In this document: positions 7,974 to 16,628 of the stretch, one piece after another | Numbering within the stretch: position 1 is the first letter of the stretch | Layout: every line of letters starts with the position of its first letter | NCBI GenBank assembly: GCA_003561535.1 | Contig: PWWI01000247.1 | Span: 1-32,543 of the forward strand | Direction: 5' to 3' | DNA: 32,543 nucleotides | Source of the DNA: Nitriliruptoraceae bacterium | GTDB taxonomy: Bacteria; Actinomycetota; Nitriliruptoria; Nitriliruptorales; Nitriliruptoraceae | The notes under the pieces: generated by a model | The model's input: only the letters and a program-made list of their open reading frames with translations | Database searches by the model: none | What the model was told of the DNA's origin: nothing | Made by a program: the position numbers and the translations under genes

Positions 7974-8203
7974 GGAGCACCTCACGTCGGTGAGCCGGGC
8001 AGCGCAGGGTGCCCGACGCCGCGGCGCGACGTGGCGATCTCGCCTGACCCGAGCGGCTCGAGGGTCCGAACGGACGGTGTCCGGCGCTTGCGCCGTCGGG
8101 GGCGCAGCCACGACCCTAGAGGCCAGGACGCCCCAGCCTGACGGCCGTCGCTTCAGTGCGCTCGGTCGCTCGCTCCCTCACGCGTGGTCGGAAGGACCCC
8201 AGG
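7974..8203. promoter_or_regulatory. Divergent regulatory region between PhzF-like gene and NAGGN genes
   Basis: This 230-bp region must hold the promoters of the PhzF-like gene (minus) and the NAGGN operon (plus). Visible elements are an inverted repeat GTCCG-AA-CGGAC at 8064-8075, a hairpin CGGCGC-TT-GCGCCG at 8082-8095, and ACCCTA at 8113-8118, which is TAGGGT on the minus strand and a candidate -10 for the PhzF-like gene. A CTCAC/GTGAG stem at 7981-7994 overlaps that gene's ribosome site. For the NAGGN side GGAAGGA at 8190-8196 is a good ribosome site, but no promoter box stands out. Confidence 0.45.
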
Positions 8204-10030
8204 ATGTGCGGCTTCAGTGGTGAGCTCCGGCTGGATGGCGCCAGCCCCGACGTGCGCGCCGTCAGCCGGATGGCCGCGACGATGTCCGATCGCGGCCCCG
8301 ACGGTGAGGGCCTGTGGGCCTCGGGACCGATCGCGCTCGGCCACCGGCGACTGTCCATCATCGACCTGTCCTCCTGCGGCAACCAGCCGATGCACGACCC
8401 GGAGCTCGGCCTGACCATCGCCTTCAACGGCTGCATCTACAACTACCAGCAGCTCCGTGCCGAACTCCAGGCCGAGCGCGGTTACCGGTTCTTCTCCACC
8501 TCCGACACCGAGGTGGTGCTCAAGGCCTACCACGCCTGGGGGGAGCGCTTCGTCGACCGGCTGCAGGGCATGTTCGCCTTCGTGCTCCACGAGCGGGACA
8601 CCGGCCGCAGCTTCCTGGCCCGGGACCGCTTCGGCATCAAGCCCCTCTACCTCGCCGAGACACCCGGACGGCTGCGGTTCGCCTCCACCCTGCCCGCCCT
8701 GCTCGCCGGCGGGGACGTCGACACCTCGATCGATCCCGTGGCCCTGCACCACTACCTCAGCTTCCACGCCGTCGTCCCGGCGCCGCACACGATCCTCTCC
8801 GGAGTGCGAAAGCTCCCGCCGGCCACCACCCGGGCGATCGAGCCCGACGGCACCATCACCGACACCGAGTTCTGGCGTCCCGACTTCACCCGGGACGAGG
8901 CCAAGGCCGACTGGAGCGAGCGGGACTGGGAGGACGCCGTCCTCGACGCGATGCGGCGTGCGGTCGACTGGCGCACCGTGGCGGACGTCCCCGTCGGCGT
9001 GCTGCTGTCGGGCGGGCTGGACTCCTCGATGGTGGTGGGGCTGCTCGCCGAGGCCGGGCAGACCGGCATCAACACCTTCTCGATCGGCTTCGAGGCGGCC
9101 GGTGGGGAGGAAGGCGACGAGTTCAAGTACTCCGACGTGATCGCTGCCGAGTTCGCCACCGAGCACCACCAGATCCGCATCGGTACGGAACGGATGCTCC
9201 CCGCCCTCGGCGACGCGATCCACGCGATGAGCGAACCGATGGTCAGCCACGACGCCGTCGCCTTCTACCTGCTGTCCCAGGAGGTCGCCAAGCACGTCAA
9301 GGTGGTGCAGTCCGGGCAGGGTGCCGACGAGGTCTTCGCCGGCTACCACTGGTACCCGCCGATGCAGGCGCTGACCGACGAACTCGGTCCCGGGGCCCCT
9401 CGTGAGCGGCTGGTCGCCCAGGCCGTGGACCGCTACCACGCCGCCTTCTTCGACCGTCCCCACGCGGAGATGGCCGAGGTGCTACGTCCCGAGCACCGGG
9501 TGGAGGAGGACGTCTCCCGGGCGCTGGTGGAGCGTCACTTCCTGCGCGACGGGGCGGAGACCGCCACCGACATGGCCCTGCGCCTCGACTCCCAGATCAT
9601 GCTGGTGGACGACCCCGTCAAGCGGGTCGACAACATGACCATGGCCGCCGGGCTGGAGGCGCGCGTGCCCTTCCTCGACCACGAGGTGCTGGAGATCGCC
9701 GCGCAGGTCCCACCCGAGCTCAAGCTGGCGCAGGAGGGCAAGGGGGTGCTCAAGGAGGCGGCCCGCCGGGTCATCCCGGACGAGGTGATCGACCGGCCCA
9801 AGGGGTACTTCCCCGTCCCGGCGCTCAAGTACCTCCAGGGTCCCTACCTCGGCCTGGTGCGCGACGCCCTCACGGCCCCCGAAGCCCGTGAGCGGGGCCT
9901 GTTCCGAGACGCCTACGTCGACCGCCTGCTGGCGGTGCCCAACCAGGAGCTCACCGCCCTGCGTGGGAACAAACTGTGGCAGCTCGCCCTGCTCGAGCTG
10001 TGGCTCCAGTCCCACGACGTGCGTCCCTGA
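8204..10030 (+). CDS. asnO: N-acetylglutaminylglutamine amidotransferase (NAGGN synthesis, AsnB-like)
   Basis: Amidates the dipeptide N-acetylglutaminylglutamine to the osmoprotectant NAGGN, using glutamine and ATP; cytoplasmic. The 608-aa protein starts MCGFSGEL, so Cys2 becomes the nucleophile of a class II glutaminase domain (about residues 2-200; SDRGPDGEG, FNGCIYNY and ARDRFGIKPLY are visible). The asparagine-synthetase-type domain follows, with the ATP PP-loop SGGLDSS near residues 269-275. The signature segment SGQGADEVFAGYHWYPPM marks the NAGGN subfamily rather than AsnB. The start is fixed by the required N-terminal Cys; GGAAGGA is 7 nt upstream. It is followed after 55 bp by the dedicated synthetase, which confirms the assignment. 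The third family member (M42 hydrolase) is not adjacent but at 23540. Confidence 0.93.
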   Translation: MCGFSGELRLDGASPDVRAVSRMAATMSDRGPDGEGLWASGPIALGHRRLSIIDLSSCGNQPMHDPELGLTIAFNGCIYNYQQLRAELQAERGYRFFSTSDTEVVLKAYHAWGERFVDRLQGMFAFVLHERDTGRSFLARDRFGIKPLYLAETPGRLRFASTLPALLAGGDVDTSIDPVALHHYLSFHAVVPAPHTILSGVRKLPPATTRAIEPDGTITDTEFWRPDFTRDEAKADWSERDWEDAVLDAMRRAVDWRTVADVPVGVLLSGGLDSSMVVGLLAEAGQTGINTFSIGFEAAGGEEGDEFKYSDVIAAEFATEHHQIRIGTERMLPALGDAIHAMSEPMVSHDAVAFYLLSQEVAKHVKVVQSGQGADEVFAGYHWYPPMQALTDELGPGAPRERLVAQAVDRYHAAFFDRPHAEMAEVLRPEHRVEEDVSRALVERHFLRDGAETATDMALRLDSQIMLVDDPVKRVDNMTMAAGLEARVPFLDHEVLEIAAQVPPELKLAQEGKGVLKEAARRVIPDEVIDRPKGYFPVPALKYLQGPYLGLVRDALTAPEARERGLFRDAYVDRLLAVPNQELTALRGNKLWQLALLELWLQSHDVRP

Positions 10031-10085
10031 TACCCCGGGGGCCGCCGGACCCCGCCTCCGCACCGCGACCCCCGAGGAGCCTGCC

Positions 10086-11882
10086 ATGGCGCAGCGCACC
10101 CCCGATCGTGACCACCGCAGCAACCGGAACCGTCGGCGCAGCACCGTCGCTCCGTACGACCAGGCACTGTCGACCCGACCCTGGGACGACCAGCCCGAGC
10201 ACCTCAGGGGTGACATCCGCCCCGAGGTCGCCCTGGAGTGCGGCTGGGGGCGGCTGCTCTTCGGCCAGACCTTCGCCGACCACGAGGCGCTGGTCGCCGA
10301 GGTTGCCAAGGAGGAGCCGGGTCGGCGCGACATCTGCATGTACGTGCGTGAACCCCATGTCGCGGTGAGCAAGGCGCCGCAGGAGCTGTTCATCGATCCG
10401 AGCCACACCTACCGGCTGTGGCTGCACACGTTGCGACCGAGCGCGGAATCCTCCCGTGGTGTCGTGGTGCGCAAGATGGCCAGCGCCGCCGATGCGGACG
10501 CGGTGAACCGGATCTACACCGAGACGGGCATGGTGACCGCGCCGACCGAGACGCTGTGGCGCAACCAGCTGACCCAGACCTTCACCTACCTCGTGGCCGA
10601 GGACACGGAGTCGGGTGAGGTCATCGGCACCGTGACCGGCGTCGACCACGTGTTCGCCTTCAACGACCCCGAGGGCGGCACCAGCCTGTGGTGCCTGGCC
10701 GTCGACCCGCAGACCTCCCGGCCCGGGGTCGGCCGGGCGTTGGTGCGCACCCTGGCCGAGCGGTACCAGGGCCGGGGTCGGGCCTACCTCGACCTGTCGG
10801 TGGTCCACGACAACCGGCCCGCCATCGCCTTGTACGAGCGGCTCGGGTTCGTGCGGGTGCCGGTGTTCGCCGTCAAGCGCAAGAACCCCATCAACGAACC
10901 GCTCTACACCGAGACACAGGACATCTCCGCCCTCAACCCCTACGCACGGATCATCGCCGAGGAGGCGATCCGCCGGGGGATCACTGTGCGGGTCCTGGAC
11001 GCCGAGTGGGGGGAGATGGATCTCTCGCACGGGGGCCGCGAGATCCGTACGCGTCAGGCGCTGTCGGAGTTGACCACGGCTGTCGCGATGAGCCGCTGTG
11101 ACGACAAGCGCATCACTCGTCGGCTCCTCGGGCGGGCCGGGCTCCGCGTGCCGCGGGGGATGCTCGCCGTCGACGACGCGGCGAACGCCGCGTTCCTCGC
11201 CGAGGTCGGTGACGTCGTTGTGAAGCCAGCACGCGGCGAGCAGGGAGCGGGTATCACCGTGGGTGTGAAGGATCCCGACGCCCTGGCTGCCGCGGTGCAG
11301 CACGCCGGGATGTTCTGTCCCGAGGTGCTGCTCGAGGAACGCGTGCAGGGAGAGGACCTGCGCATCGTGGTGATCGACGAGGAGGTGGTCGCGGCGGCCG
11401 TCCGCCGTCCGGCGGAGGTGATCGGCAATGGCCAGCTCCCCATCCGCGAACTGATCGAGCGGCAGAGCCGACGTCGCGCCGCTGCGACCGAAGGCGAGTC
11501 GACGATCCCGATGGACGAGCACACGACGGCCACCGTGGCAGAGCAGGGCTACGACCTCGACGACCCCCTGCCCGACGCTGAGGTGCTCACGGTGCGGCGC
11601 ACCGCCAACCTGCACACTGGTGGGACGATCCACGATGTGACTGCGCAACTGCATCCGGAGCTCGCCGACGCGGCCGTGCGGACCGCTCAGGTGATCGGTA
11701 TCCCGGTCGTGGGGGTGGATCTGTTGGTCACCGATGTCCGTCAGCCCGACCACGTCATCATCGAGGCGAACGAGCGTCCCGGACTCGCGAACCACGAGCC
11801 GCAGCCGGGCGTCGAGCGTTTCGTCGACCTACTTTTCCCGCAGACCCGGGCGCGGCCGGTCGGCTGGAAACCTTCGGTGTAG
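10086..11882 (+). CDS. ngs: N-acetylglutaminylglutamine synthetase (GNAT plus ATP-grasp)
   Basis: Bifunctional enzyme that acetylates glutamine and joins a second glutamine to give N-acetylglutaminylglutamine, the precursor of NAGGN. The 598-aa protein has an N-terminal family-specific region (to about 125) and a GNAT domain (about 125-275). GVGRALVRTLAERYQGRGRA is the acetyl-CoA loop near residue 215, and NRPAIALYERLGFVRV closes the domain. The ATP-grasp ligase half (about 340-590) shows VVVKPARGEQGAGI and the metal-binding end VIIEANERPGL. The start ATG has GAGGAG 6 nt upstream; the 66 codons before it in the track ORF overlap the previous gene. Co-transcription with asnO is likely (55-bp gap). 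A 219-bp gap follows before the ABC operon, which has its own candidate promoter. N-terminal residues 1-40 are rich in Arg and His, a common variable feature of this family. Confidence 0.93.
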   Translation: MAQRTPDRDHRSNRNRRRSTVAPYDQALSTRPWDDQPEHLRGDIRPEVALECGWGRLLFGQTFADHEALVAEVAKEEPGRRDICMYVREPHVAVSKAPQELFIDPSHTYRLWLHTLRPSAESSRGVVVRKMASAADADAVNRIYTETGMVTAPTETLWRNQLTQTFTYLVAEDTESGEVIGTVTGVDHVFAFNDPEGGTSLWCLAVDPQTSRPGVGRALVRTLAERYQGRGRAYLDLSVVHDNRPAIALYERLGFVRVPVFAVKRKNPINEPLYTETQDISALNPYARIIAEEAIRRGITVRVLDAEWGEMDLSHGGREIRTRQALSELTTAVAMSRCDDKRITRRLLGRAGLRVPRGMLAVDDAANAAFLAEVGDVVVKPARGEQGAGITVGVKDPDALAAAVQHAGMFCPEVLLEERVQGEDLRIVVIDEEVVAAAVRRPAEVIGNGQLPIRELIERQSRRRAAATEGESTIPMDEHTTATVAEQGYDLDDPLPDAEVLTVRRTANLHTGGTIHDVTAQLHPELADAAVRTAQVIGIPVVGVDLLVTDVRQPDHVIIEANERPGLANHEPQPGVERFVDLLFPQTRARPVGWKPSV

Positions 11883-11979
11883 CGGTTCCTGCCTTCTCCA
11901 GCTGCGGAGCGGATCCAGTTTCCCAGGCCGGGGCGGACCCGGTCGTCCGGCGTTGCTCCCGGCCGATCGGAGAAGACAC

Positions 11980-12007
11980 TTGACCTGGACGACCGCGGTT
12001 CTTTAAC
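11980..12007 (+). promoter_or_regulatory. Candidate sigma-70-type promoter of the ABC/hydrolase operon
   Basis: TTGACC (11980-11985) and TTTAAC (12002-12007) are separated by 16 bp, matching 5/6 and 4/6 of the -35/-10 consensus. The surrounding bases are clearly more AT-rich than the rest of the window. Transcription would start near 12014, about 90 nt before the SBP start codon. Confidence 0.55.
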
Positions 12008-12021
12008 GTTCGTTTCTCCTT

Positions 12022-12042
12022 CGGTCGTTCCTGAAACGACCG
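12022..12042. promoter_or_regulatory. Candidate operator: CGGTCGTT-N5-AACGACCG
   Basis: Perfect 8-bp inverted repeat with a 5-bp spacer, centred about 18 bp downstream of the predicted transcription start of the ABC operon. Related CGTT half-sites lie on both sides (AACGTTCGTT before, CGTTCC after). This suits a repressor that blocks the polymerase; the RpiR-family gene closing the operon is the obvious candidate. The pairing is inference. Confidence 0.45.
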
Positions 12043-12101
12043 TTCCGCCCGGGCGGGTCCGGGTGGGTGGAGTGGGTGGAGCCCGAACGGAGGCGCTGGG
12101 T

Positions 12102-13712
12102 ATGCAGAGCAACGACACATCGACAGGGCGATGGAGAAGGCGGAGGACGACGCTGGTCGCCACCGCAGTCGTCGCCGCACTGATCCTGACCGCATGCGCA
12201 GGAGATGGGCAAGCAGGCAGTGACGACCCGGTCGTCGTCGGTCAGGTAGCCGAGCCCGCGTCCCTCGATCCTCACGTTGTGACCGCGGTGAACGACTTCC
12301 GCATCAACATCAACCTCTACGACGGGCTCGTGCAGTACGCCGCTGACTCCCTGGAGGTGGAGCCGGCGCTGGCGGTCGACTGGACGATCAGCGACGACGG
12401 CACGCTCTACACCTTCGAACTCCGTGAAGGCGTCGAGTTCCACGATGGCACCCCCTTCGACGCCGAGGTGGTGAAGTTCAACTTCGACCGGATGCTCGAC
12501 GAGGACCACCCGTACCACGACACGGGTCCGTTCCCCCTCGCGCAGCAGTTCTACGGCAACCTGGCCGAAGTGCGCGTCGTCGACGAGCAGACCGTCGAGT
12601 TCGAGCTGTCCTCGCCTTTCGCTCCGTTCCTGTCCAACCTCGCCTACCCGACCGGGCTGCTGATCTCGCCGGCAGCCGTCGAGGCCCACGGGGAGGACGT
12701 GGGGCGCAACCCGGTGGGGACCGGCCCCTACGTCTTCTCGGAGTGGCAGAGCAACGAGTTCGTGACCCTCGAGCGCAACCCGGACTACTGGGATGGCGCA
12801 CCGGAGGTCCCCGGCGTGGTCTTCCGGCCGATCACCGAGTCCCAGACCCGGGTGAACGAGCTCATGTCGGGTGGGGCGGACATGATCGTCGAGGTCCCGC
12901 CCGACGACGTCGCAGCGCTGCGCGACGACCCCGAGTTCATGGTCGGGGAGCAGGCCGGTCCGCACGTGTGGTTCCTGATCCTCAACCTCGCCGAGGCGCC
13001 CTTCGACGACGTGCGGATGCGCAAGGCGGTCAACATGGCCATCGACAAGGAATCGATCGTCAACGATGTCCTCCAGGGCACGGCGACCGTCGCCAATGGT
13101 CCGATCGCCGAGGCCTTCGGCGCGGCGTACAACCCCGACCTCGAGCCCTACCCCTACGACCCGGATGCCGCCCGCGAGCTGATCGAAGAGGCGGGCTACG
13201 GCGACGGCGTCGAGGGGACCTTCTACGTGACCGAGGGCGGATCGGGCATGCTCGACCCCGTGGCGATGGGCGAGGCGATGCAGGCGGACCTGCGCGACGT
13301 CGGAATCGACGCGCGGATCTCGACCTTCGAGTGGAACAGCTTCCTCAACGAGGTCAATGCCGGGATCGAGGGCAAGGCCGACATGGCGCAGATGGCCTGG
13401 ATGACCGCCGACCCCGACACGCTCCCCTTCCTGACCCTGCGGTCAGGCGCTTGGCCCGACGAGGGTGGGTTCAACTCCGGCTACTACGCCAACGAGCGGG
13501 TCGACGAGCTGCTCGAGGCCGCCCAGATCGAGGTCGACGAGGACGCCCGGATCGCGATGTACCACGAGATGCAGGAGATCGTGGTCGAGGATGCCCCCTG
13601 GGTGTTCGTCGCCAGCTGGAAGCAGAGCGTTGCGATGTCGCCGCGGGTCGACGGGTTCGAGTTGCACCCCTCGTTCCTGCTGCGCCTGCACGACCTGCGC
13701 TGGGCTGACTGA
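12102..13712 (+). CDS. ABC transporter substrate-binding lipoprotein (family 5, peptide/nickel type)
   Basis: Extracytoplasmic solute-binding protein that delivers substrate to the permeases encoded downstream. The 536-aa product has an Arg-rich N-region, a hydrophobic core and lipobox LTAC with Cys32, so it is membrane-anchored. The mature protein has the family-5 hallmarks EPASLDPHVVTAVNDFRI, ALAVDWTISDDGTLYTFELREGVEFHDG (just after the lobe I start), a GTGPYVFSEW motif and RKAVNMAIDKESIV in lobe II. GGAGG lies 8 nt before the ATG; the track's earlier start (12063) lacks this. Family 5 binds peptides, nickel, opines, sugars and other solutes, so the ligand cannot be read directly. The hydrolases in the operon point to an amide- or carbamoyl-bearing compound. 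It is separated from the first permease by 71 bp containing a strong stem-loop. Confidence 0.92.
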   Translation: MQSNDTSTGRWRRRRTTLVATAVVAALILTACAGDGQAGSDDPVVVGQVAEPASLDPHVVTAVNDFRININLYDGLVQYAADSLEVEPALAVDWTISDDGTLYTFELREGVEFHDGTPFDAEVVKFNFDRMLDEDHPYHDTGPFPLAQQFYGNLAEVRVVDEQTVEFELSSPFAPFLSNLAYPTGLLISPAAVEAHGEDVGRNPVGTGPYVFSEWQSNEFVTLERNPDYWDGAPEVPGVVFRPITESQTRVNELMSGGADMIVEVPPDDVAALRDDPEFMVGEQAGPHVWFLILNLAEAPFDDVRMRKAVNMAIDKESIVNDVLQGTATVANGPIAEAFGAAYNPDLEPYPYDPDAARELIEEAGYGDGVEGTFYVTEGGSGMLDPVAMGEAMQADLRDVGIDARISTFEWNSFLNEVNAGIEGKADMAQMAWMTADPDTLPFLTLRSGAWPDEGGFNSGYYANERVDELLEAAQIEVDEDARIAMYHEMQEIVVEDAPWVFVASWKQSVAMSPRVDGFELHPSFLLRLHDLRWAD

Positions 13713-13722
13713 GCCGACGGTT

Positions 13723-13757
13723 GCCGTGGGGAGGGTGAGCGCCACGCTCCCCACGGC
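13723..13757 (+). terminator. Stem-loop between SBP and permease genes (attenuator or mRNA-stabilising hairpin)
   Basis: GCCGTGGGGA and TCCCCACGGC form a perfect 10-bp stem with a 15-nt loop, starting 10 bp after the SBP stop. No T-run follows. In many ABC operons such a hairpin protects the SBP message or partly ends transcription, so that the binding protein is made in excess over the permeases. This fits its position exactly. Confidence 0.55.
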
Positions 13758-13783
13758 GGCGTCGAGATCGCGGAAGGGAGCGC

Positions 13784-14734
13784 GTGCGCGCCTACGTCGT
13801 CCGGCGGGGGCTGCAGGTCATCCCGGTCACCTTCGGGGTGACGCTGCTGGTCTTCGCCATGATGCTGCTGATCCCGGGAGATCCGGCGCGCGCGATCCTC
13901 GGGTCGTACGCGACGCCGGAGAACGTCGCGACGCTCGAGCGACAGCTCGCGCTCGACCGTCCCCCGCACATCCAGTACGTCACCTGGCTCGGCAACGTGG
14001 TCACGGGTGATTTCGGACGCTCCTACTCGCTGAACCGCCCGGTCCTCGACGAGATCCTCGAGCGGTTCTCCGCAACCTTGCTGCTGGCCGGGACAGCCCT
14101 GTTGATCACGGTCGTGCTGGGACTCACGGCCGGCATCATCGCGGCCGTCAAGCAGCACCGCTGGCAGGACCGTGCCTTCACCGTCGGTGCCCTGGTTGGC
14201 CTGTCGATCCCGTCCTTCTGGCTCGCGATGATCTTCATCGTGGTGTTCGCGCTCGGCCTCGGGTGGTTCCCGACGAGCGGGATGCGTCCAGCCTTCGGGC
14301 CGAGCGGACCCTTGACCGTGCTGCACCACCTCGTGCTGCCGGCGACCGCCCTCGCGCTGGTCGCAGCCGGCGTGATCGCGCGCCTGACCAGGTCGAGCAT
14401 GCTCGAGGTCCTGCGTCAGGACTACGTGCGCACGGCGACCTCGAAGGGGATCACCCGGCAGTCGGTGATCATGCGGCATGCCTTCCGCAACGCGGTCGTC
14501 AACGTCGTGCCGGTGATCGGCGTGCAGGTCGGGTTCCTCCTCGGCGGCGCGGTGTACGTCGAGACCGTCTTCGGCTGGCCCGGCATCGGTCGCATGCTCG
14601 TCACCGCGATCGGAACGCGGGACATCCTGCTGGTCCAGGGTGGGGTGCTGCTGGTCGCAATCACCTACGTCCTGATCAATCTCGCGGCGGACCTCGTGCA
14701 GGCGGCGCTCGACCCGAGGATCCGGCTGGGATGA
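13784..14734 (+). CDS. ABC transporter permease (DppB/OppB type)
   Basis: First transmembrane subunit of the importer, 316 aa. It begins with the family pattern VVRRGLQVIPVTFGVTLLVFAMM (first helix) and the LIPGDPAR motif. About six membrane helices follow. The EAA loop that contacts the ATPase is DYVRTATSKGITRQSVIMRHAFRNA near residues 211-235. The C-terminus AALDPRIRLG is typical. The start is GTG 13784 with GGAAGGGAG upstream. Its stop overlaps the start of the next permease (ATGA), indicating translational coupling. Confidence 0.92.
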   Translation: MRAYVVRRGLQVIPVTFGVTLLVFAMMLLIPGDPARAILGSYATPENVATLERQLALDRPPHIQYVTWLGNVVTGDFGRSYSLNRPVLDEILERFSATLLLAGTALLITVVLGLTAGIIAAVKQHRWQDRAFTVGALVGLSIPSFWLAMIFIVVFALGLGWFPTSGMRPAFGPSGPLTVLHHLVLPATALALVAAGVIARLTRSSMLEVLRQDYVRTATSKGITRQSVIMRHAFRNAVVNVVPVIGVQVGFLLGGAVYVETVFGWPGIGRMLVTAIGTRDILLVQGGVLLVAITYVLINLAADLVQAALDPRIRLG

Positions 14735-15624
14735 GCGCCTCGACCGCGAGCCCCGATCAGACGCCCGACGACGGCGTCGTCGTTCCCCGGCGTGGGGGCA
14801 CGACCTGGCGGCGGTTGAAGCGCAACCGCCTATCGGTCGCCGGCCTGATCGTGCTCGCGATCGTCGTGCTGCTCGCACTGCTCGCGCCCGTCCTGCCGCT
14901 GATCGATCCGGCTGCGACCAACCCCGCCAACCGGCTGCAGCCGATCGGCTCCGAGGGTCACCTGCTCGGCACCGACCACCTCGGACGGGATCTGCTCTCC
15001 CGGCTGATCTGGGGTGGGCGCACCAGTCTCTCCGTCGGTGTGTTCGCGACGCTCATCGCGGCGTCGATCGGCTCGCTGATCGGGCTGATCGCCGGGTTCT
15101 TCGGAGGAGCCACGGACAACTCGCTGATGCGCGGCATCGACGTGCTGATGGCCTTCCCGTACCTGCTGCTCGCGATCGCCCTGGTGGCGGTCCTCGGTCC
15201 TGGGCTGGTCAACGCCATGATCGCGATCTCGATCGTGAACATCCCCTTCTTCGCGCGTGCCGTTCGGGGCACGACGGTGAGCCTGGTTGCCAGCGAGTAC
15301 GTCGACGCTGCCCGGGCGCTCGCCTTCAGCCGGCTGCGCATCCTGTTCCGTGAGGTCCTGCCGAACGTGATGCCGACGATCATCATCACGATGTCGACAA
15401 CCGTCGGCTGGATGATCACCGAGACCGCAGGACTGTCGTTCCTCGGTCTCGGTGCCCAGCCACCCACCTCGGACTGGGGAGCGATGCTCGGCGCCGGGCG
15501 GGAGTTCATCACCCGCGCCCCACACGTGATGATCGTGCCCGGCTCCGCGATCTTCCTGGTCGTGATCTCCCTCAACTTCCTCGGTGACGGCCTGCGCGAC
15601 GCCCTCGACCCGAGGTTGAAGTGA
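14731..15624 (+). CDS. ABC transporter permease (DppC/OppC type)
   Basis: Second transmembrane subunit, 297 aa. A ~30-residue cytoplasmic N-terminus (PRRGGTTWRRLKRNRLSVAG) precedes the first helix, as in OppC proteins. The family motif LLGTDHLGRDLLSRLIWGGRTSL follows, then five more helices with EAA loop EYVDAARALAFSRLRILFREVLPN. The C-terminus GDGLRDALDPRLK is characteristic. The track ORF starts 156 codons too early, inside the previous gene. ATG 14731 overlaps the preceding stop by 4 bases, and its own stop overlaps the next start. Confidence 0.92.
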   Translation: MSASTASPDQTPDDGVVVPRRGGTTWRRLKRNRLSVAGLIVLAIVVLLALLAPVLPLIDPAATNPANRLQPIGSEGHLLGTDHLGRDLLSRLIWGGRTSLSVGVFATLIAASIGSLIGLIAGFFGGATDNSLMRGIDVLMAFPYLLLAIALVAVLGPGLVNAMIAISIVNIPFFARAVRGTTVSLVASEYVDAARALAFSRLRILFREVLPNVMPTIIITMSTTVGWMITETAGLSFLGLGAQPPTSDWGAMLGAGREFITRAPHVMIVPGSAIFLVVISLNFLGDGLRDALDPRLK

Positions 15625-16628
15625 TGAGCGACGTGCGTGCCGACGCCCCCGACACCACCGCGCTGCTCGCGGTACGCGGCCTGCGCACCGATTTCGTGGT
15701 AGAGGACGAGGTGTACCGCGCCGTCGATGGGGTCGATCTCACGATCGGTCCGGGCGAGTCCGTCGGGCTCGTCGGTGAGTCCGGCTCGGGGAAGACCGTC
15801 ACGGCGATGTCGATCCTGCAGTTGATCCCCGATCCGCCGGGGCGCATCGTCGGGGGCTCGATCGAGATCGACGGGATCGACCTCGTGCGGGCACCCGAAC
15901 GCGTGCTACGCCAGGTGCGCGGCGGACGGATCGCGTGCGTGTTCCAGGACCCACTCACCTCGCTGAACCCGGTGCTGCAGATCGGTGATCAGCTCACCGA
16001 GATGATGCGGGCGCACCAGGACCTCGATCGCCGGGCGGCGCGCCGACGGGCTCGCGAACTGCTGGACGCCGTGCACATCCCACAAGCTGAGCGGCGACTC
16101 GCGGAGTACCCCCACGAACTCTCCGGTGGGATGCGCCAGCGTGTGATGATCGCGATGGCGCTGGCGAACGATCCCGAGCTGCTGATCGCGGACGAGCCAA
16201 CCACCGCCCTCGACGTCACCGTGCAGGCGGAGATCCTCGACTTGCTGCGTGAACTGCGGGAACGGACGGGGATGTCGCTGCTGTTCATCACCCACGACTT
16301 CGGGGTGGTCGCGGAGCTGTGCGACCGGGTGGTGGTCATGTACGCCGGGAAGGTCGTGGAGCAGGCTCCGGTGGAGAAGGTCTTCGCCGACGCCGCGCAC
16401 CCGTACACGCGACGCCTGGTCGACTGCATGCCGCAGCTGGGGGAGGGACGCAAGGATCTCGAGGTGATCCCCGGACTGCCTCCGGCGCTCAACCGGATCC
16501 CCGACGGATGTGCCTTCGCTGAACGCTGTGACGTCGCCGAGGAGGCATGCCGCCGAGGGACGATCGCGCTGGAGGGCTACGGCGAGGACCGGTTGGTGCG
16601 ATGCATCAAACCGGGGGCCCGGCCATGA
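15624..16628 (+). CDS. ABC transporter ATP-binding protein (DppD/OppD type)
   Basis: First of two nucleotide-binding subunits driving import, 334 aa. Visible are Walker A GESGSGKT, the Q-loop in FQDPLTSLNPV, signature LSGGMRQR, Walker B LLIADEPTTALD and the switch His in ITHDFG. The C-terminal oligopeptide-type extension has four Cys (CAFAERC, EAC, VRC). This is the arrangement that binds a [4Fe-4S] cluster in OppD/DppD proteins. The preceding permease stop overlaps the start (TGATG); the track's GTG three bases earlier is also possible. Its stop overlaps the start of the second ATPase. Confidence 0.92.
   Translation: MSDVRADAPDTTALLAVRGLRTDFVVEDEVYRAVDGVDLTIGPGESVGLVGESGSGKTVTAMSILQLIPDPPGRIVGGSIEIDGIDLVRAPERVLRQVRGGRIACVFQDPLTSLNPVLQIGDQLTEMMRAHQDLDRRAARRRARELLDAVHIPQAERRLAEYPHELSGGMRQRVMIAMALANDPELLIADEPTTALDVTVQAEILDLLRELRERTGMSLLFITHDFGVVAELCDRVVVMYAGKVVEQAPVEKVFADAAHPYTRRLVDCMPQLGEGRKDLEVIPGLPPALNRIPDGCAFAERCDVAEEACRRGTIALEGYGEDRLVRCIKPGARP

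Noticed and set aside
8153-9463. 436-aa minus ORF opposite asnO
   Set aside because: Composition is the Gly/Val/His-rich pattern of antisense shadows; asnO has all catalytic motifs on the plus strand.
12045-12056. CCGCCCGGGCGG palindrome upstream of the SBP gene as an operator
   Set aside because: Twelve-base palindromes made only of G and C are expected many times in such DNA; the neighbouring repeat at 12022-12042 is more informative.
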